A stretch of DNA of 64,000 nucleotides from Blastobasis lacticolella. Lineage: Eukaryota; Arthropoda; Insecta; Lepidoptera; Blastobasidae. Location: assembly GCA_905147135.1 (NCBI GenBank), contig LR990045.1, positions 19,940,173 to 20,004,172 of the forward strand, written 5' to 3'. The translations under genes and the position numbers were made by a program. Below the pieces are notes generated by a model. That model worked only from the letters and a program-made list of their open reading frames with translations. It was not told the origin of the DNA and searched no databases. How positions within the stretch are numbered: the stretch's first letter is position 1; each line of letters starts with the position of its first letter. Shown in pieces: positions 10,710 to 21,775 of the stretch.

Positions 10710-11953
10710 AAATTTTTCATTGTTTGAAATTCCAAAAATCCATAAGCTAAGAGAACTGCTTACTGCTCGGTTTTACGCATGTTTGGTTTGCTTGTCATAT
10801 AAAAAAGGAAGTGTTAAAGAGATGTAACTGATGAAAACAACAACAATGCTTTCTATGTAGTTCTGAGCGCGTTTCCCAAAACTCCTTAACAAACGCTTTT
10901 AGATGGTTGTTTACTTTGTTTAAAAGGCAGATGTTTTTGTTTTTCCGTAGGCGGTTGAGTGCTGGGAGAGCACTTGTGCTTATATTTGTTTTTAGTTAAA
11001 CTTTTGGAGGATGTCACATAATTATTCAATACCGTACTTTGTTTGTATAGTACTTTTGCTGTTTCTTTTACTTAGACAATCCTGGCATTTGACCGCCATC
11101 TCACCTGGTGGTAAGTACGATGAGGCTGAAGATGGAGCATGCCTGTCTAGGTACAGCCATTACACTCTTACATTGAAGGCGTCCAGATTAAAATGAATTA
11201 TTTATTGATGGAACATTTTAATTATGTTCCTGATGAAAAATTAAACAATAATTATATCTATTTAATTATTTGTACGCCTCAGCATGCGAGCAAAGGATGG
11301 AGAAACTATTGTAGGTTATTGAAAACCTCAGTAATACCTATCGCTTACAAATAAATTTTTGAATCTTTTTTAAATCAGGGAACACACTCGCGGGCAACGT
11401 GTTCCATTCCTATATAGATTATATTGCAAGAACAATTTTGTGGAAGAACGTAGCTAGTGGAACGATGTGCCTACGGTTATGGGAAAAGGCGTGATATTGT
11501 TGTACTTATGTAAACTACCTGCCTCTAGAGATCACATATCATCCGTTATTATAGGTTTGTTCCATAATATACGTCATGGTTAATAGGTTAGATGGATAGT
11601 AACCTTATGCTGCCAAAGAAGGGTTAAGTTTTTCGCGTGTATCTTGTATGTATTGATGTTTGTAAATTTCTTTATAACCTCGTATCTTCCAAACGGCTGG
11701 ATGGATTTCGACAGTTAAGGTATCGTTAGATTCGTTTTGAAAATCCAAGTGTCCTTATAAAGGTGTTTTATAAAAAATAAAAAAGGCTGATTTTAAACGC
11801 CACATTGTAAAGTACAAAAAGTTTTTTTTTTCGATATTCTTAGAGTGGGGTATCACAGTGAAGGGGATTTTTAGTATTTTAGATGTTGGTATTAGTGTAT
11901 ATTATTGTTATAACTGTAAGTATTTAAGTGTACTGTATTAAACGATATATCAC
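10710..11953. other. No gene; LINE tail fragment at 11070-11205 (-)
   Basis: On the minus strand, 11205-11070 reads from AATCTGGACGCCTTCAATG to the CACCAGGTGAGATGGCGGTC tail and AAATGCCAGG, matching the C-terminus and 3' UTR of the LINE family at 14407-14870. At about 11640-11880 an AACGGCTGGATGGATTTCG segment resembles short conserved blocks of insect repeats but cannot be assigned. The rest is unremarkable AT-rich DNA. Confidence 0.4.
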
Positions 11954-12200
11954 TTCATCATCACAGCCCATAACAGTCCACTGCAGGACTAAGGGCCTCT
12001 CCCACAAATAGGGAGGGTATTGCCATAATCTCCACGCTTGGTTGGAGATTGAAGTGCTATAAATATAACAATGGAAAACGCTGCTGCCCATTTCCCAGCT
12101 TACGGAGACTCTTAGATCTTTTGCATCGAAAACATAAGTCGCTATACGACACCCAGGAGTGTAAGGGGTTGGTGCTATTCTACTCTGCCGGACACCACAC
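11954..12200 (-). repeat. Dispersed repeat C, minus copy
   Basis: Begins CATCATCACAGCCCATAACAG and runs through AAGGGCCTCTCCC and ACACCCAGGAGTG, the mirror image of the copy at 28-252. It includes the further-upstream GCCGGACACCACACG segment also seen at the start of the 38830 copy. Confidence 0.65.
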
Positions 12201-12711
12201 GACCAATATCACTTAAACAGCAGATTTTATTAACTCTTCAGTTTTTTTAGCAATCGGAGTTTGCACTACATTTTATAGAACCTTGGAACTAAAACTGAAT
12301 ACAAAGTATGTTAATCACAATGAAGGTATACCGACAAAGCACTACTATAACTAGTCAATAAAGTACAAGTTTACAACCTACTCGTGAATAATACCTACTT
12401 ACAAGGTAATAAAACGTGAAGAAATCTTATTTGTTACTTCCGGAAGTGTCGAACTTCGAGCACCGCGGCCATTTCATCAGCGGTAGGCTCGGCTAACTTC
12501 TTAACTAACGCAATTTCGGAGCCCGGGCCCTCCACAAAAATACTAAGCAACTTTTGATAGAGTTACTCGAGGGTAATAGGTTAGCGAATTGATGTAGTGG
12601 CCGCGAAATTGTTTATTACAAGCCCATTATTCTTTCTTCGTTTTCCGGGTTCTGATGAGGATATTCAGGTGTTTGAGTGGGGTAAGTTATAAACACCTAT
12701 ATTGGCATTGT

Positions 12712-12957
12712 AGTGTGCGGCAGAGCAGAATAGCACAAACCCTCGTGGGTGTCGTACAAGGCGACTAAGGTTTTCGAGGCAAAAGATCTAGAGTCGCCGT
12801 ATTCTGGAGAATAAGCAGCAGCGTATTCCATTGTTATATTTATAACACTGCGATCTCCAACCCGCCTGCCAAGCGTGGAGATTATAGTAATAGCCGCTCC
12901 TTTCGTGGGAGAGGCCCTTAGTCCTGCAGTGGACTGTTATGGGTTGTGATGATGAAG
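12712..12957 (+). repeat. Dispersed repeat C, plus copy
   Basis: Contains CCTCGTGGGTGTCGTACAAGG, CTGCGATCTCCAACCCGCC and GAGGCCCTTAGTCCTGCAG in order and ends GTGATGATGAAG. It lies in opposite orientation to the copy about 510 bp upstream, so the two form a large inverted pair. Confidence 0.65.
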
Positions 12958-12980
12958 TTATATAAAACACACACAACACA

Positions 12981-13135
12981 ACGTTAAGCTGGAGTTCTTC
13001 AAGAAAGGGGTTAAAAGGTTTTTACGGGGTCGGCAACGCGTGGGTGATGCCCATGATATTGCAAACGTCCATAGACTGCGTTGACTGCTTACCATCAGGC
13101 AGGCAAGCTTGTTGCCACCTTAGTGGTATAAAAAA
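12981..13135 (+). pseudogene. LINE reverse transcriptase C-terminal remnant (RGRQRVGDAHDIANVHRLR end)
   Basis: One plus frame reads VKLEFFKKGVKRFLRGRQRV, then GDAHDIANVHRLR and a stop. It is followed by GCTTACCATCAGGCAGGCAAGC and an A-rich end. This is the end of a Jockey-superfamily reverse transcriptase with its 3' tail, 5'-truncated. Related ends occur in both duplication copies (41308-41545 and 49598-49835), where WNELPGEVIPGEYNMEFLKK-type sequence precedes the same tail. Confidence 0.6.
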
Positions 13136-13258
13136 AAAGCTCCGTGCAGGATGAGAAATTAAGATCTCCGTAGCAGAACTAAGGTCACCGATATACCGCA
13201 CCGAGCACGAACCATCTCCAAGATCCCCATAGTCAAGTAAACAAACAAATACATATCA

Positions 13259-13605
13259 TCATCATTTTAGTGTTCATATCCCGGTTGTACTCTCGTGCAC
13301 GAGGGCTCGGGGTCCGCCTTGACCATGATCCAGGATTTGGCAGATCAGGTAATTACAGTAGAGCGACTGCCGTCTGACCTCCGTGACCCCGCTACCAGAG
13401 GAACCTGACCATGGCTACACATTTGATTATGGCTACACATTCAGTCGCCTGAATGTACAGGTTTCATCACGATGTTGTCTCTCGCCGTAAGAGCATCGTT
13501 TAGATATCTCAGAAAGCAGTCATCGGTACATGGCCGCAATAATCGAACCCGGGAACCCTCATTTACGAGTCGAACCCCATAACCCCCGATGCTCTACCAA
13601 AATTA
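13259..13605 (-). mobile_element. SINE-B, essentially complete copy
   Basis: Minus-strand SINE. Its tRNA-like head lies at 13540-13605, with a B box-like GGGTTCGATTATTG and a degraded A box. The body carries GTAAGAGCATCG, CATTCAGTCGCCTGAATGTAC and GCTACCAGAGGAACCTGACC (all as read on the plus strand), and the 3' end at the left reads CATCATCATTTTAGTGTTC. Copies of the family at 16592, 19316, 33110, 39681 and 57865 share this order. Confidence 0.75.
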
Positions 13606-13844
13606 ACAAATAAGTATCACCAAATAACAATCAAATTGCAGTATAAAATGAGAACATCACAGTAATATCCCGTTCGAATTGGAGCCGCCCGACTGGGGAA
13701 GTACCTCCACCTTACAGAATACCGCAGCTAAACAATACTCTTTTAAATAGTCTGTGTTTCTGCCGGTGAGTAAGGTTTCCAGTGCTCCATGGGGTGGGGA
13801 TTTGGGGAACCGTGGCTTTGGCAGTGGAGGGGCATTTGCCTTTT

Positions 13845-13983
13845 TGCTGCCAGAGCAACGTGTTATAGAGGTGGGCAACGCATTGGCGATACTCTTGGTT
13901 TTGCTAATGTCTATAGGCAGTGGTGACCACTTTCTATCAGGTGGCCCGCTTGCCTGTTTGCCTACCGTATGACATAAAAAAAT
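13845..13983 (+). repeat. Dispersed repeat E
   Basis: Contains GCTGCCAGAGCAACGTGTTA, GTGGGCAACGCATTGGCGAT, ATGTCTATAGGCAGTGGTGA and CAGGTGGCCCGCTTGCCTG and ends in ACATAAAAAAAT. Further copies lie at 19009-19146 (-), 37229-37364 (+), 46017-46155 (+) and, more diverged, 33632-33755 (-) and 43343-43460 (-). The A-rich end suggests a retroposed SINE or LINE tail. The open frames across it in several copies are a by-product of the shared sequence. Confidence 0.65.
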
Positions 13984-14406
13984 ATATCTCCATTCGCTGC
14001 TGGTAAAAATGCACTCCGAATATTAAGTGTGGTCACGACAGCAAGCTCGGGCTTAATAATAAACTCAGAGAGCCTTTGTAAAATGTTGATTGCTGCCGTG
14101 GAGTCGGAAATTCTATTTAAAAGTTGTAAGCCGTTGTTGCATCGTATTAAGGCAATGGGGGATTTAAATTATGCATATTGACGTGTGGTATTTACCTACA
14201 GCAAGATAATAGAGTTGTCACTAGGACTAACAAATATATTCAGAAACGTTACTCTGAGATCTCATAGTACGCGCGAACGCATAGGGTTCTAACTGATAGT
14301 ACTTGTAGCTATCGGCACTATAATAGAATTGCCCAATCATAGAACCGTATTGAACACAGTGCATTCACTTAGCAGGATAGCACTATGATTGTGACTTAGA
14401 TAACTA

Positions 14407-14870
14407 TTGTTTTTGAATGGATACGGGTGTAAGCCATTAGTGGCCGTGTACGAGACCTATGCTGGCAACTACACTTGCTATATTGGGAGCCTCTATAAAG
14501 GCTTTCTCCTGGATTTCTATGATGGTCTTCTACAGGTTGCATGCGGAGTGTGTCAAACAGTTAAACTAACTCATTCCGCCGGCTCCGCCCTGCCATTGGG
14601 AGACGCGGTCCGGGCGGACACTTCATCCTTATATCGTGGAGTTATCCGCACGAGCCGCTTTTATGCAACCATTACAATGCGTACGGCTAAGGAATGGAAT
14701 ACGTTGTCCGCGAGTGGGTTCCCTGATCATTATAATCTGGACGTCTTCAAGGCTAGTGAATAGGCTGTTTCAAGACAGGCATGCTCCAATTTAGGCCGCA
14801 TCGTCACTTACCACCAGGTGAGATGGCGGTCAAATGCCTGGCTAGTCCAACAAAAAAAGAGTAAAATAAA
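14407..14870 (+). pseudogene. LINE reverse transcriptase C-terminus and 3' tail
   Basis: The plus frame ends ...RTSRFYATITMRTAKEWNTL followed by FPDHYNLDVFKASE and a stop. The RTAKEWN...FPDxYNLxVFK signature is the C-terminus of a CR1/Jockey-superfamily reverse transcriptase common in Lepidoptera. It is followed by CAAGACAGGCATGCTCCAAT and CACCAGGTGAGATGGCGGTC, then an A-rich end. The upstream 40-50 residues do not align with the family, so the copy is 5'-truncated or replaced. Confidence 0.65.
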
Positions 14871-15224
14871 ATTCGTAACGTAGGTAGTATCCGACAAAGA
14901 ACCATGTTGGGAAGTTTTAGTGGGCTGACAAACCCAAAAACCAAAATCAAATACACAAGCATTGTTATATTATGCTGAAGATCAGGGGTGACCAAACTTT
15001 TGACCTGTGAGGTATACTAGTGGTCTAAATATTGCTTGTGGTCGACATTCAAAGTCATTTTTGTGATAAACTTGCAAGTATTTTCAATGGCGGATAAATT
15101 TGACGAGGCACGGCTGCGCTTGATTGCTCATAATTTGCGTATTTATCAGGAATACATAACCAATAGGTAACTAAACCTGCCAGTATCAGGAAAGATGTCC
15201 CACGAGAGGCATAAGAAGTGATGA

Positions 15225-15345
15225 ATGGACAGCGCCGAGACGAATCCGAAAGCTAACGACTACGATGAGAAGATGCCCAAGACCAGGCGAAGTGGAGGAG
15301 AAGAGAAATTGTAAGAGGAGAGAAGCGGGGTTGACTGCTTGTATG
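15225..15345 (+). pseudogene. Possible RTE-like C-terminal remnant
   Basis: One plus frame reads EDAQDQAKWRRREIVRGEKRG and a stop. RTE-clade reverse transcriptases end in a DAxDRAKWRRxIRKADP-type segment. Only about 20 residues are convincing, and stops occur just upstream. Confidence 0.4.
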
Positions 15346-16285
15346 TACAACCTGCAGTAGTGGGATTTATTGGCACAATAATTCAGTTTAAAACCATGTC
15401 CTTTTAAAAAAAAATAGTTTCTTTCTATTTATTTTAATAAACTCTCGCGGTCTATTTAAATCGGTTTCGCGATCGACCAGTAAAGTTAATATATTTATTG
15501 TTAAAAAAGTGGGTAACATATATATGCCATAACAGTTTACCCATTTCGGGTGTACAATATTCAAATTATTATTACACAACACAGAAAAACGAAACGACGA
15601 AATAAACTTATTAATAACCGAATTTACTTTAGTATTATCGTATCTATTTAAATAACTATGTAATACAAAAACTTCAAAAACAAAAATTCTTAATATTTAA
15701 TATAAATGCTATCGACATTGTAACATTCCTTAAGATCAGATCGACCTCCTGGCCACCCCCGCTATAGATAATAAACAGAAAAATATCCCCGCACCAACTC
15801 TGTATCACGCGTAAGAGAAAATTAAGTTGCCACCATTAAAAACTCTCTATAAAGTTGGATTAAACTCTGGGAGGCAGTTAATCAGAAGAGGTAATAAGAA
15901 CCGCCATAAAAGTAAGTCGTGTTTCTTAGGCCTAGGTCGCCTGGATATCTTCATGGATTAAAATTAACATACTTTCTTGAGGCTAACAAGTTTCTGTCGT
16001 TTGCTAAGCAATCTAGATAAGTGTTGGTAATATCAGTTAATTTTCTACCAACCTAGTACTTAGTACTTTCCTTAGTTGGGAGCTAGAAGTCTCTTCGCGA
16101 ATTTTCTTTTTATCCCGGCGGTACTCCATTTGCATGAAAATTAAGTTTTCATCTTGGGGTTTGAATTTTATGTAGATATTACGTATTTTTGCGATTACAT
16201 TTATGTAATAACTAATTTAACAAGTGTAATAGAAAATCGGAGTTATAGGCATGGTGTACTATGGGTAGATATGGGGCTATAGTGG
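15346..16285. other. No recognisable gene
   Basis: AT-rich sequence. The 64-codon minus frame at 15388-15582 has no recognisable features and low-complexity composition. Confidence 0.5.
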
Positions 16286-16289
16286 CAGG

Positions 16290-16420
16290 TACACATCGAT
16301 GTACATAGTATGAAACAAAGTCGCTTCCCGCCGTCTGTCCCTAAGTTCGCTTAGACCTTTCAAACTACGCAACGGATTTTAATTCGGTTTCAACATCAAA
16401 TAGAGTGATTCAAGAAGAAG
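16290..16420 (-). repeat. Dispersed repeat H, minus copy
   Basis: Reads AACAAAGTCGCTTCCCG, then AAACTACGCAACGGATTTTA and ATAGAGTGATTCAAGA. It is the reverse complement of the block at 20335-20535. The block is very widespread in insect genomes as a repeat end; I cannot assign its autonomous element. Confidence 0.6.
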
Positions 16421-16591
16421 GTAAGAAAAAAAAGAATAGGTCGCCAGGTCCACTAGTAGACTATAACATGGCATTTTGATCCGTTAGGAGGCTAAGCACA
16501 TAGCAAATTATGAACAACAGTTACCACTATCCATGAGATGAGATGTTTGTCCGTTTGTCATGTGGTAGTTGTTTAAATAAAATAAACTTAG

Positions 16592-17045
16592 GAGCGTCGA
16601 TGGCCTAATGGTTAAGTGTCCGACTTGTACCCCTAGGTACCGGGTTCGAACCCCAGTATCGCCATATACTTTGACTCTTTTCTGAGTTATGCACATTAGT
16701 TGAACACTAACCAATAACTAATTAGCAATAGTCGTGCAACCATGGTCACACGACGGACATCGTCCGACTAATAAGACACCACAAAACCGCCCGTCGTATG
16801 ACCAAGGTCGCACGACCGTTGCCAGTTAGAACAGCGCCTAACGGTATGGGAAAACAACACATTATGACGAAAACTGCATAGTCTAACTATGATCCATTCT
16901 GATCGGGTTCCCATATTTAAGGGGTCAAAGGGTCAGATGGCAGTCGGTCCCCTCTAACTATCTACTCTGCGGATGACGGTCATGGCGGAACGGACCCTCA
17001 TGCGCGAGAGTACAACCGGTACGTTAGCGCCAAGATGATCATTTA
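16592..17045 (+). mobile_element. SINE-B, plus copy with tRNA-like head
   Basis: The head GGAGCGTCGATGGCCTAATG has an A box-like TGGCCTAATGGTTAAG and a B box GGGTTCGAACCCC, so internal RNA polymerase III initiation is likely. The body follows the family order and the 3' end reads CAACCGGTACGTTAGCGCCA before GATGATCAT. An extra stretch inside (around 16725-16870, with duplicated CGACGGACATCG / CGACCGTTGCC-like segments) makes it longer than the 13259 copy. Confidence 0.75.
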
Positions 17046-18670
17046 TTACATTGCGTTCAAACGTCATTATTTCATTTTCTGTCAGTCTCTTTACAATTTA
17101 ATAACAGTGTATTTTAGACTACAGCGACGATTTTGGTTTAACGAATCCAGCCATATTTCCCCACCAGCACCTCGGCTATTGGTAACAATTTATTTCTAAC
17201 TGCCATTACAATGCACCTCTACTGCATACTGGAGTTACATGCTCTGTGAAAGCGCATAACTCCACTGCCTGTAGTGTCGCAAAAGTAAATTTGCGCAAAA
17301 TAATGTCCCATTCACACCAGTTCACTTCAACGATTTACACTCGGTTGAAATTGTCCGTGCTAATATATTGCCCGTGAACGTTTGTAGTCGAATTTTTCGT
17401 GTAAAATTCTTTTCGGGTAGTGGTTTTAGTTTCGTAGTTTTATTTAGAGTGGCATTGTTGTGGCCTTTTCTTTGGAACCGAATACACTGCGTAAAGATTC
17501 TTTGTCTTGCTACACTCGCTATTTTATTTTTCCTAGCGGGCCCGGCGTGAATTCATTCGCGTGGCGTCCTATCCTTACCCTACCCTACACTACTCAAACG
17601 AATCGACCGATGCGCTCGTTTTTGACACTGACAGTTGCATGCGAGAGTTCTGCTTTTTCCGTTCTTCTTTCCTTTTCGTAGACATGTACCTACAGGGTAC
17701 CGATTCTGGTGTACAATGCAGTTGTTATTATATTGCAATGTAACTGTGATGTTACTATAACTACGCGAGGTATCGAGTCAGTCCCAGCATCATCCCAGTT
17801 AAATCATTGTTCGACCTTTGACACGTTTTCGTTGACAGAATTGAAGGCAGTTTGACAGCTAAGAAAGATGCAACTTAGTAATTTATTTATTTATTGGAGT
17901 ACCAACAACCATGTAAAACCATAATGCAACTAAAGAACCAGAAAACGAATTGTGGAAAAGTTCTAACTCATGAAAATTGCAACTCAACATCTGTCATTTG
18001 AATAACAATCACACATATGACATGCGATGCAATTGTAATGTTACTGGAACTGAGACGATTTCCGTACCAGAATCGAAGCCCTGTAGGACAGGTGTATAGG
18101 TGTATTCTTTCGGTCCGGTCGATTCTTTCATTGCAGTTGTATCTTTCGGTGCGGGTAGGTGGTGTGCAAGGCCTCGTTGACTTCGATTTGTTCGACGCGT
18201 TCGACTCGGATAAGTTTGCGTTCACCTTAAGAAAATCTTAAAATATTGGTATTTGATGTTACGTAAGTTAACCCTGTACATTCTGGATTGGCCAACGGGT
18301 TTGGTTCCAAGTCCATTTTGTAAAGTAGCCACCCAAGCCGGTATTTATCATTTCATTTAGGTACTTAAGAAGTCAACATTTAACTATTTTACAGCCTGAC
18401 AATCGTAAAAACCACGTTGTATCTTTTCATGGCATGTCATTAATTTCTACAGCAATATACGACAAACGACAATAAACAGACAATTGCTTAAAATTGCAAA
18501 TTCCGGCGAAATTTAGCATATTTAAGCGTCTAAACAAAAAGCGCCATCCACCTACAGCCTTAATTTTATGACTCCCTAAATTTGGCACCTTCTCTTAACT
18601 GTGTCTTTTAATTACCGCGTCAATTAATTACCCTCGTAAAACGCACCTGAAGGCTTGACCATCTGTGAAA
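17046..18670. other. No recognisable gene
   Basis: The open frames of 60-85 codons here have no family resemblance. A GGGCCCGGCGTGAATTCATT segment near 17538 resembles the 5' part of repeat H. Segments near 17705-17760 and 18010-18060 are weakly similar to one another. Confidence 0.45.
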
Positions 18671-18850
18671 GCGTTGGGGCCTAATGGCTAGCGTGTAGGC
18701 CTCGTAACTGAGGGTACAGTGTTTGATTCTCACCATATACCAATTGCTTGTTCTGAGTTATGCTACTAGACTAGCTTTTGCCCGCGACTTCATCCGCGTA
18801 AAATTCATCTATAACTTAACTAGCACCCAAAACACAAGCTTTGATATCCG
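18671..18850 (+). repeat. SINE-B head, then H and SINE-A scraps
   Basis: 18671-18770 is a SINE-B head with a GGGGCCTAATGGCTAGCGTG A-box region and TTCTGAGTTATG. It is followed by CTAGCTTTTGCCCGCGACTT (the H repeat 5' portion) and then ACTAGCACCCAAAACACAAG, a SINE-A 3' piece. All are truncated. Confidence 0.5.
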
Positions 18851-19008
18851 CCTAACACCGATATTTCCTCTACAAAGTGCAGATTCATTCCCAAGTGGAG
18901 TACAGCTCCCACCTATGGGCTGATGCACTCCAAAACCACCTCCTTCCACTTGATTCTATTCAACGACGGGCTATTCGTATTGTCGATGCTCCCCTTCTTA
19001 GGTTTTTT

Positions 19009-19146
19009 TTTTATGTCATACGGTAGGCAAACAGGCAAGCGGGCCACCTGATGGAAAGTGGTCACCACTGCCTATAGACATTAGCAACACCAAGAGTATC
19101 GCTAATGCGTTGCCCACCTCTATAACACGTTGCTCTGGCAGCAAGA
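19009..19146 (-). repeat. Dispersed repeat E, minus copy
   Basis: Starts TTTTTTATGTCATACGGTAG and continues through CAGGCAAGCGGGCCACCTGA to CGTTGCTCTGGCAGCAAGA. It is the reverse complement of the copy at 13845-13983 with few differences. Confidence 0.7.
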
Positions 19147-19315
19147 AGCAAATGCCACTCCACTGCCAAAGCCACGGTTTAGAATTTAAACCATAAACGG
19201 TCAACACAATAGCATGCAAATATAAAATAAAATAGATGCTTTACAAAATGACAATCTGGATGTGAAATTGAATGGGATACGATGAAATTACTAAATAACA
19301 ATGTCAGACGCCGAA

Positions 19316-19580
19316 TGGAGCATCGGTGGCCGAGTGGTTAAGGTATCCGACTCGCAAGCGAGAGGTCGAATCCCACTGCGTCCATTTACCAAGTACTCTT
19401 TTCTGAGTTATGTAAATTAGTTCAATACTAACCGATGCTCTTACGGTGAGGAAAAATATCGTTACGAAACCTGCACATTCACTCGACTGAATGTGTAACG
19501 TAATCCAATATGGTTATGTCCTCAGTTGACAGATTACGGAGGTAAAATGGCGATCGCTCTACTTTATTGCCCGAGTTAAA
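19316..19580 (+). mobile_element. SINE-B with the best-preserved tRNA-like head
   Basis: The head (19318-19385) has a TGGCCGAGTGGTTAAGG A box and GGTCGAATCCC B box, resembling a leucine- or serine-type tRNA. It is a SINE rather than a tRNA gene: it continues directly into the family body (TTCTGAGTTATGTAAATTAG, then CTAACCGATGCTCTTACGG). The 3' tail found in complete copies is lost or diverged. Confidence 0.75.
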
Positions 19581-19687
19581 ATCAAGCACTTACACGGACA
19601 TTGAAAACTTTTTAAAAATATAACGCTGACTCGCAACATTCATGACCCCATAATACACTATTAAACCATAATACTTAGTCAGGCATA

Positions 19688-19858
19688 CACACACATACAC
19701 ACACACACACACACTCACACACTCACACACTCACACACACACACACACACACACACACGCGCGAGCACACGCACACGCACACGCACACGCACACGCACAC
19801 GCACACGCACACGCACACGCACACGCACACGCACACGCACACGCACACGCACACGCAA
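19688..19858. repeat. Microsatellite, (CA)n and (ACACGC)n
   Basis: The run starts as CACACA with CACACTCACA interruptions, then changes to uninterrupted hexamer ACACGC units from about 19768 to the end. It has alternating purine/pyrimidine character throughout. No spacers or unique units are present, so it is not an array of another type. Confidence 0.95.
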
Positions 19859-20334
19859 ACGAACTAATTAATTAATTTGATTTTATTGTAACTTTAAATT
19901 CATATTTTTATTTGTATACATTCTGAATCACGTATAAGAAATGTAAGACAGCGTTAAGAAGGAGCGGACTATCCCAACACATACAAATAATACTTGTCTA
20001 CTGGGAGTGTTCAATGGGTACATCAGGGTACCCACTACAAATGTTGATTTAAGAAATAAAAATTATTATTATTATTATTAGTACTGTGTTGAAATTAAGG
20101 CTCGCTACGGACAGAACTTGTAGAACATAAAATGCGGTAAACTACTTGGAACAAACCCCAACTTAACCGTACTAAAAATGTTACGACATTCCTTGAAACT
20201 ACTCTTATTTGTAACTATCAAGCAACTAGTTTTACTGCCGATCCTAAAGTACGAGTCTAAATTAACATACGGAATAACTTTATTACAACGTAACTGTTCC
20301 TTCCCAATTCTCGCTCGTGGAATTATAGTTTTAC

Positions 20335-20680
20335 TAGTGGACCCGGCGCGACTTCGTTCGCGTACACCTACTTTACTCCTACCTACCCTCTTTCTACTTG
20401 CTTATAAACCTTCCTCTTGAATCACTCTATCTGCTGTTGAAACCCGCATCAAAATCCGTTGCGTAGTTTCAAAGATTTAAGCATACAAAGGGACATAGGG
20501 ACAGAGAAAGCGACTTTGTTTTATACTATGTAGTGATGATACTCTAATGGTTCCCCTGTTATCAGGTCGTGGAGGTCGTTCCACTGTAATTCCCTGATTT
20601 ACCAAATCCTGCATCATAGTCATAGCGGGCCCCAGGTCTTTGCAAGAGCACAACCGGGACATTAACGCCAAGATCCCAAG
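20335..20680 (+). repeat. Dispersed repeat H joined to a SINE-B 3' half
   Basis: 20335-20530 has GACCCGGCGCGACTTCGTTC, CTTCCTCTTGAATCACTCTA, CATCAAAATCCGTTGCGTAG and AAGCGACTTTGTTTTATACT. From about 20540 SINE-B sequence takes over (GGAGGTCGTTCCACTGTAAT ... GGACATTAACGCCAAGATCC). Confidence 0.6.
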
Positions 20681-20744
20681 ACCAATCTGCCGGTCACCGC
20701 ACGATTGCTAAGCGGCAGGAATTTTAATACAATAAAATCATCAC

Positions 20745-20951
20745 ATCTTGGCGTTAATGTCCCGGTTCTGCTCTTGCGCACGATGGCCCGGGTCCGCCTT
20801 GACCATGATCCAGGATTTGGCAGATCATGATTAGTCTACAGATGAAACGGATATCCGGCCACTATCTGGTATACGGCCTATCCGGCCATAATTTACTATC
20901 CGGCCGGATTCCGGATAATGCGTTAATATCCGGCCGGATAGCGGATAGTAA
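20745..20951 (-). repeat. SINE-B 3' end followed by a CCGGATAT-rich element end
   Basis: 20747-20830 is the minus-strand SINE-B tail (CATCTTGGCGTTAATGTCCC ... GGCAGATCA). From 20836 CTACAGATGAAACGGATATC starts a block with many CCGGATA/TCCGGCC words to 20951. The same block in the opposite sense lies at 33005-33110, ending CCGCTTCATCTCTAATG. The shared TA(C/G)AGATGAA(A/G)CGGATA terminus looks like a DNA-transposon end, possibly hAT-like. No transposase is visible. Confidence 0.5.
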
Positions 20952-21169
20952 AAAAATTATGAAAAGACCATAAAAGTGATTTTGCTCATCGGAAATATAT
21001 GCCCTTCTGTAGCAGTCGAGTAAAAAGTCGTCTGAAAACGTTCAAAAACCATAAATATTAATCAAAACACTATTGATTATGTCGGCATCGGCGCCTATGT
21101 TACTCGTATCGTTCATTTGGTAGGTTAGCAAAAAAATTTAATAGTTTTCTGGTCTCTTCTTTTTGCACT

Positions 21170-21400
21170 ATGCCTTTCCCATTAGCTGGAGTCAGCTCTC
21201 CTTATCTGCTTCTTCCATTTTTCTCTATTCTGAGCAGTAGGAGCGTCAACAGAATTGTCCTTCAGGTCCCGTTGGTCCGCTGTCAGCCAGGTGGCGTGTG
21301 GGTGGGTCTTCCGAGTCAGCGAGTCGTCGTCGCCAAATTTAGGGCTACTTGCACTATGGTGATCTTTTGGGCGGCGGAGCACATGCCCACACCATTCTCA
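21170..21400 (-). pseudogene. RTE-like reverse transcriptase C-terminal remnant
   Basis: The minus frame reads DLKDNSVDAPTAQNREKWKK then QIRRADS, the end of an RTE-clade reverse transcriptase (usual form DxKxNxxDxxTAQDRxKWRxxIRRADP). Only the final 40-50 residues are recognisable. It sits immediately downstream of the Helitron remnant. Confidence 0.65.
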
Positions 21401-21583
21401 AATTTTCTCGGGCATAGGTGTGACTTTATAGCTTCCACGAGTGTGGACATTACGTACTTTGCCCAACAGGGTGACACCCGCTGTTCAGCATAAATGCGCA
21501 TTTTTGTCGTGTGTAGTTTTGACAAGTGTTGTTTAGTATAATAATGTATCTAGTGTCATATTTTTTCCAAAGTCAATCAAGAT

Positions 21584-21775
21584 TTACAGGCTGTTATATA
21601 ATATATTTGCCAACACTAAATTGGCAAGGAAGGTTTTGCCTGTTCCACCGGGCGCGTCCAAAAAAAACAGTTTACCGCTGTGATTTTTAACACTCTGTAC
21701 TATAGCATCGAATGCTATTTTTGGGTCTGCCACTAACTTGGGTACATGCGTGTTGACAAATACAGACAACTCGTT
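21584..21775 (-). pseudogene. Helitron helicase fragment with Walker A
   Basis: The frame resumes directly after the LINE insertion with NELSVFVNTHVPKLV and reaches DAPGGTGKTFLANLVLA, the Walker A region of the PIF1-like helicase of Helitrons. It stops eight codons later (ILYNSL, stop); the normal protein continues for several hundred residues with further helicase motifs. In the element the helicase would unwind DNA during rolling-circle transposition. Joined in frame to the segment ending at 24100, the only break between them is the LINE. Confidence 0.85.

Noticed and set aside
13754..13972. Protein family suggested by recurrent LLPEQRVIEVGNALAILLVL frames
   Set aside because: The peptide recurs because repeat E recurs on both strands at unrelated loci. 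Copies have indels (37229 lacks seven bases), and the sequence ends in an A-rich retroposon tail.
18017..18241. Overlapping 74- and 85-codon frames on opposite strands
   Set aside because: No similarity to known families, no splice context, and weak resemblance to a nearby non-coding segment at 17705-17760.
19318..19385. Functional tRNA gene
   Set aside because: A and B boxes are present, but the sequence continues into the SINE-B body and matches other SINE heads at 16592, 33310 and 40020. The same applies to the SINE-A head at 32671.
19688..19858. Possible CRISPR-like array
   Set aside because: A pure hexamer/dinucleotide run with no distinct spacers, in eukaryotic DNA.
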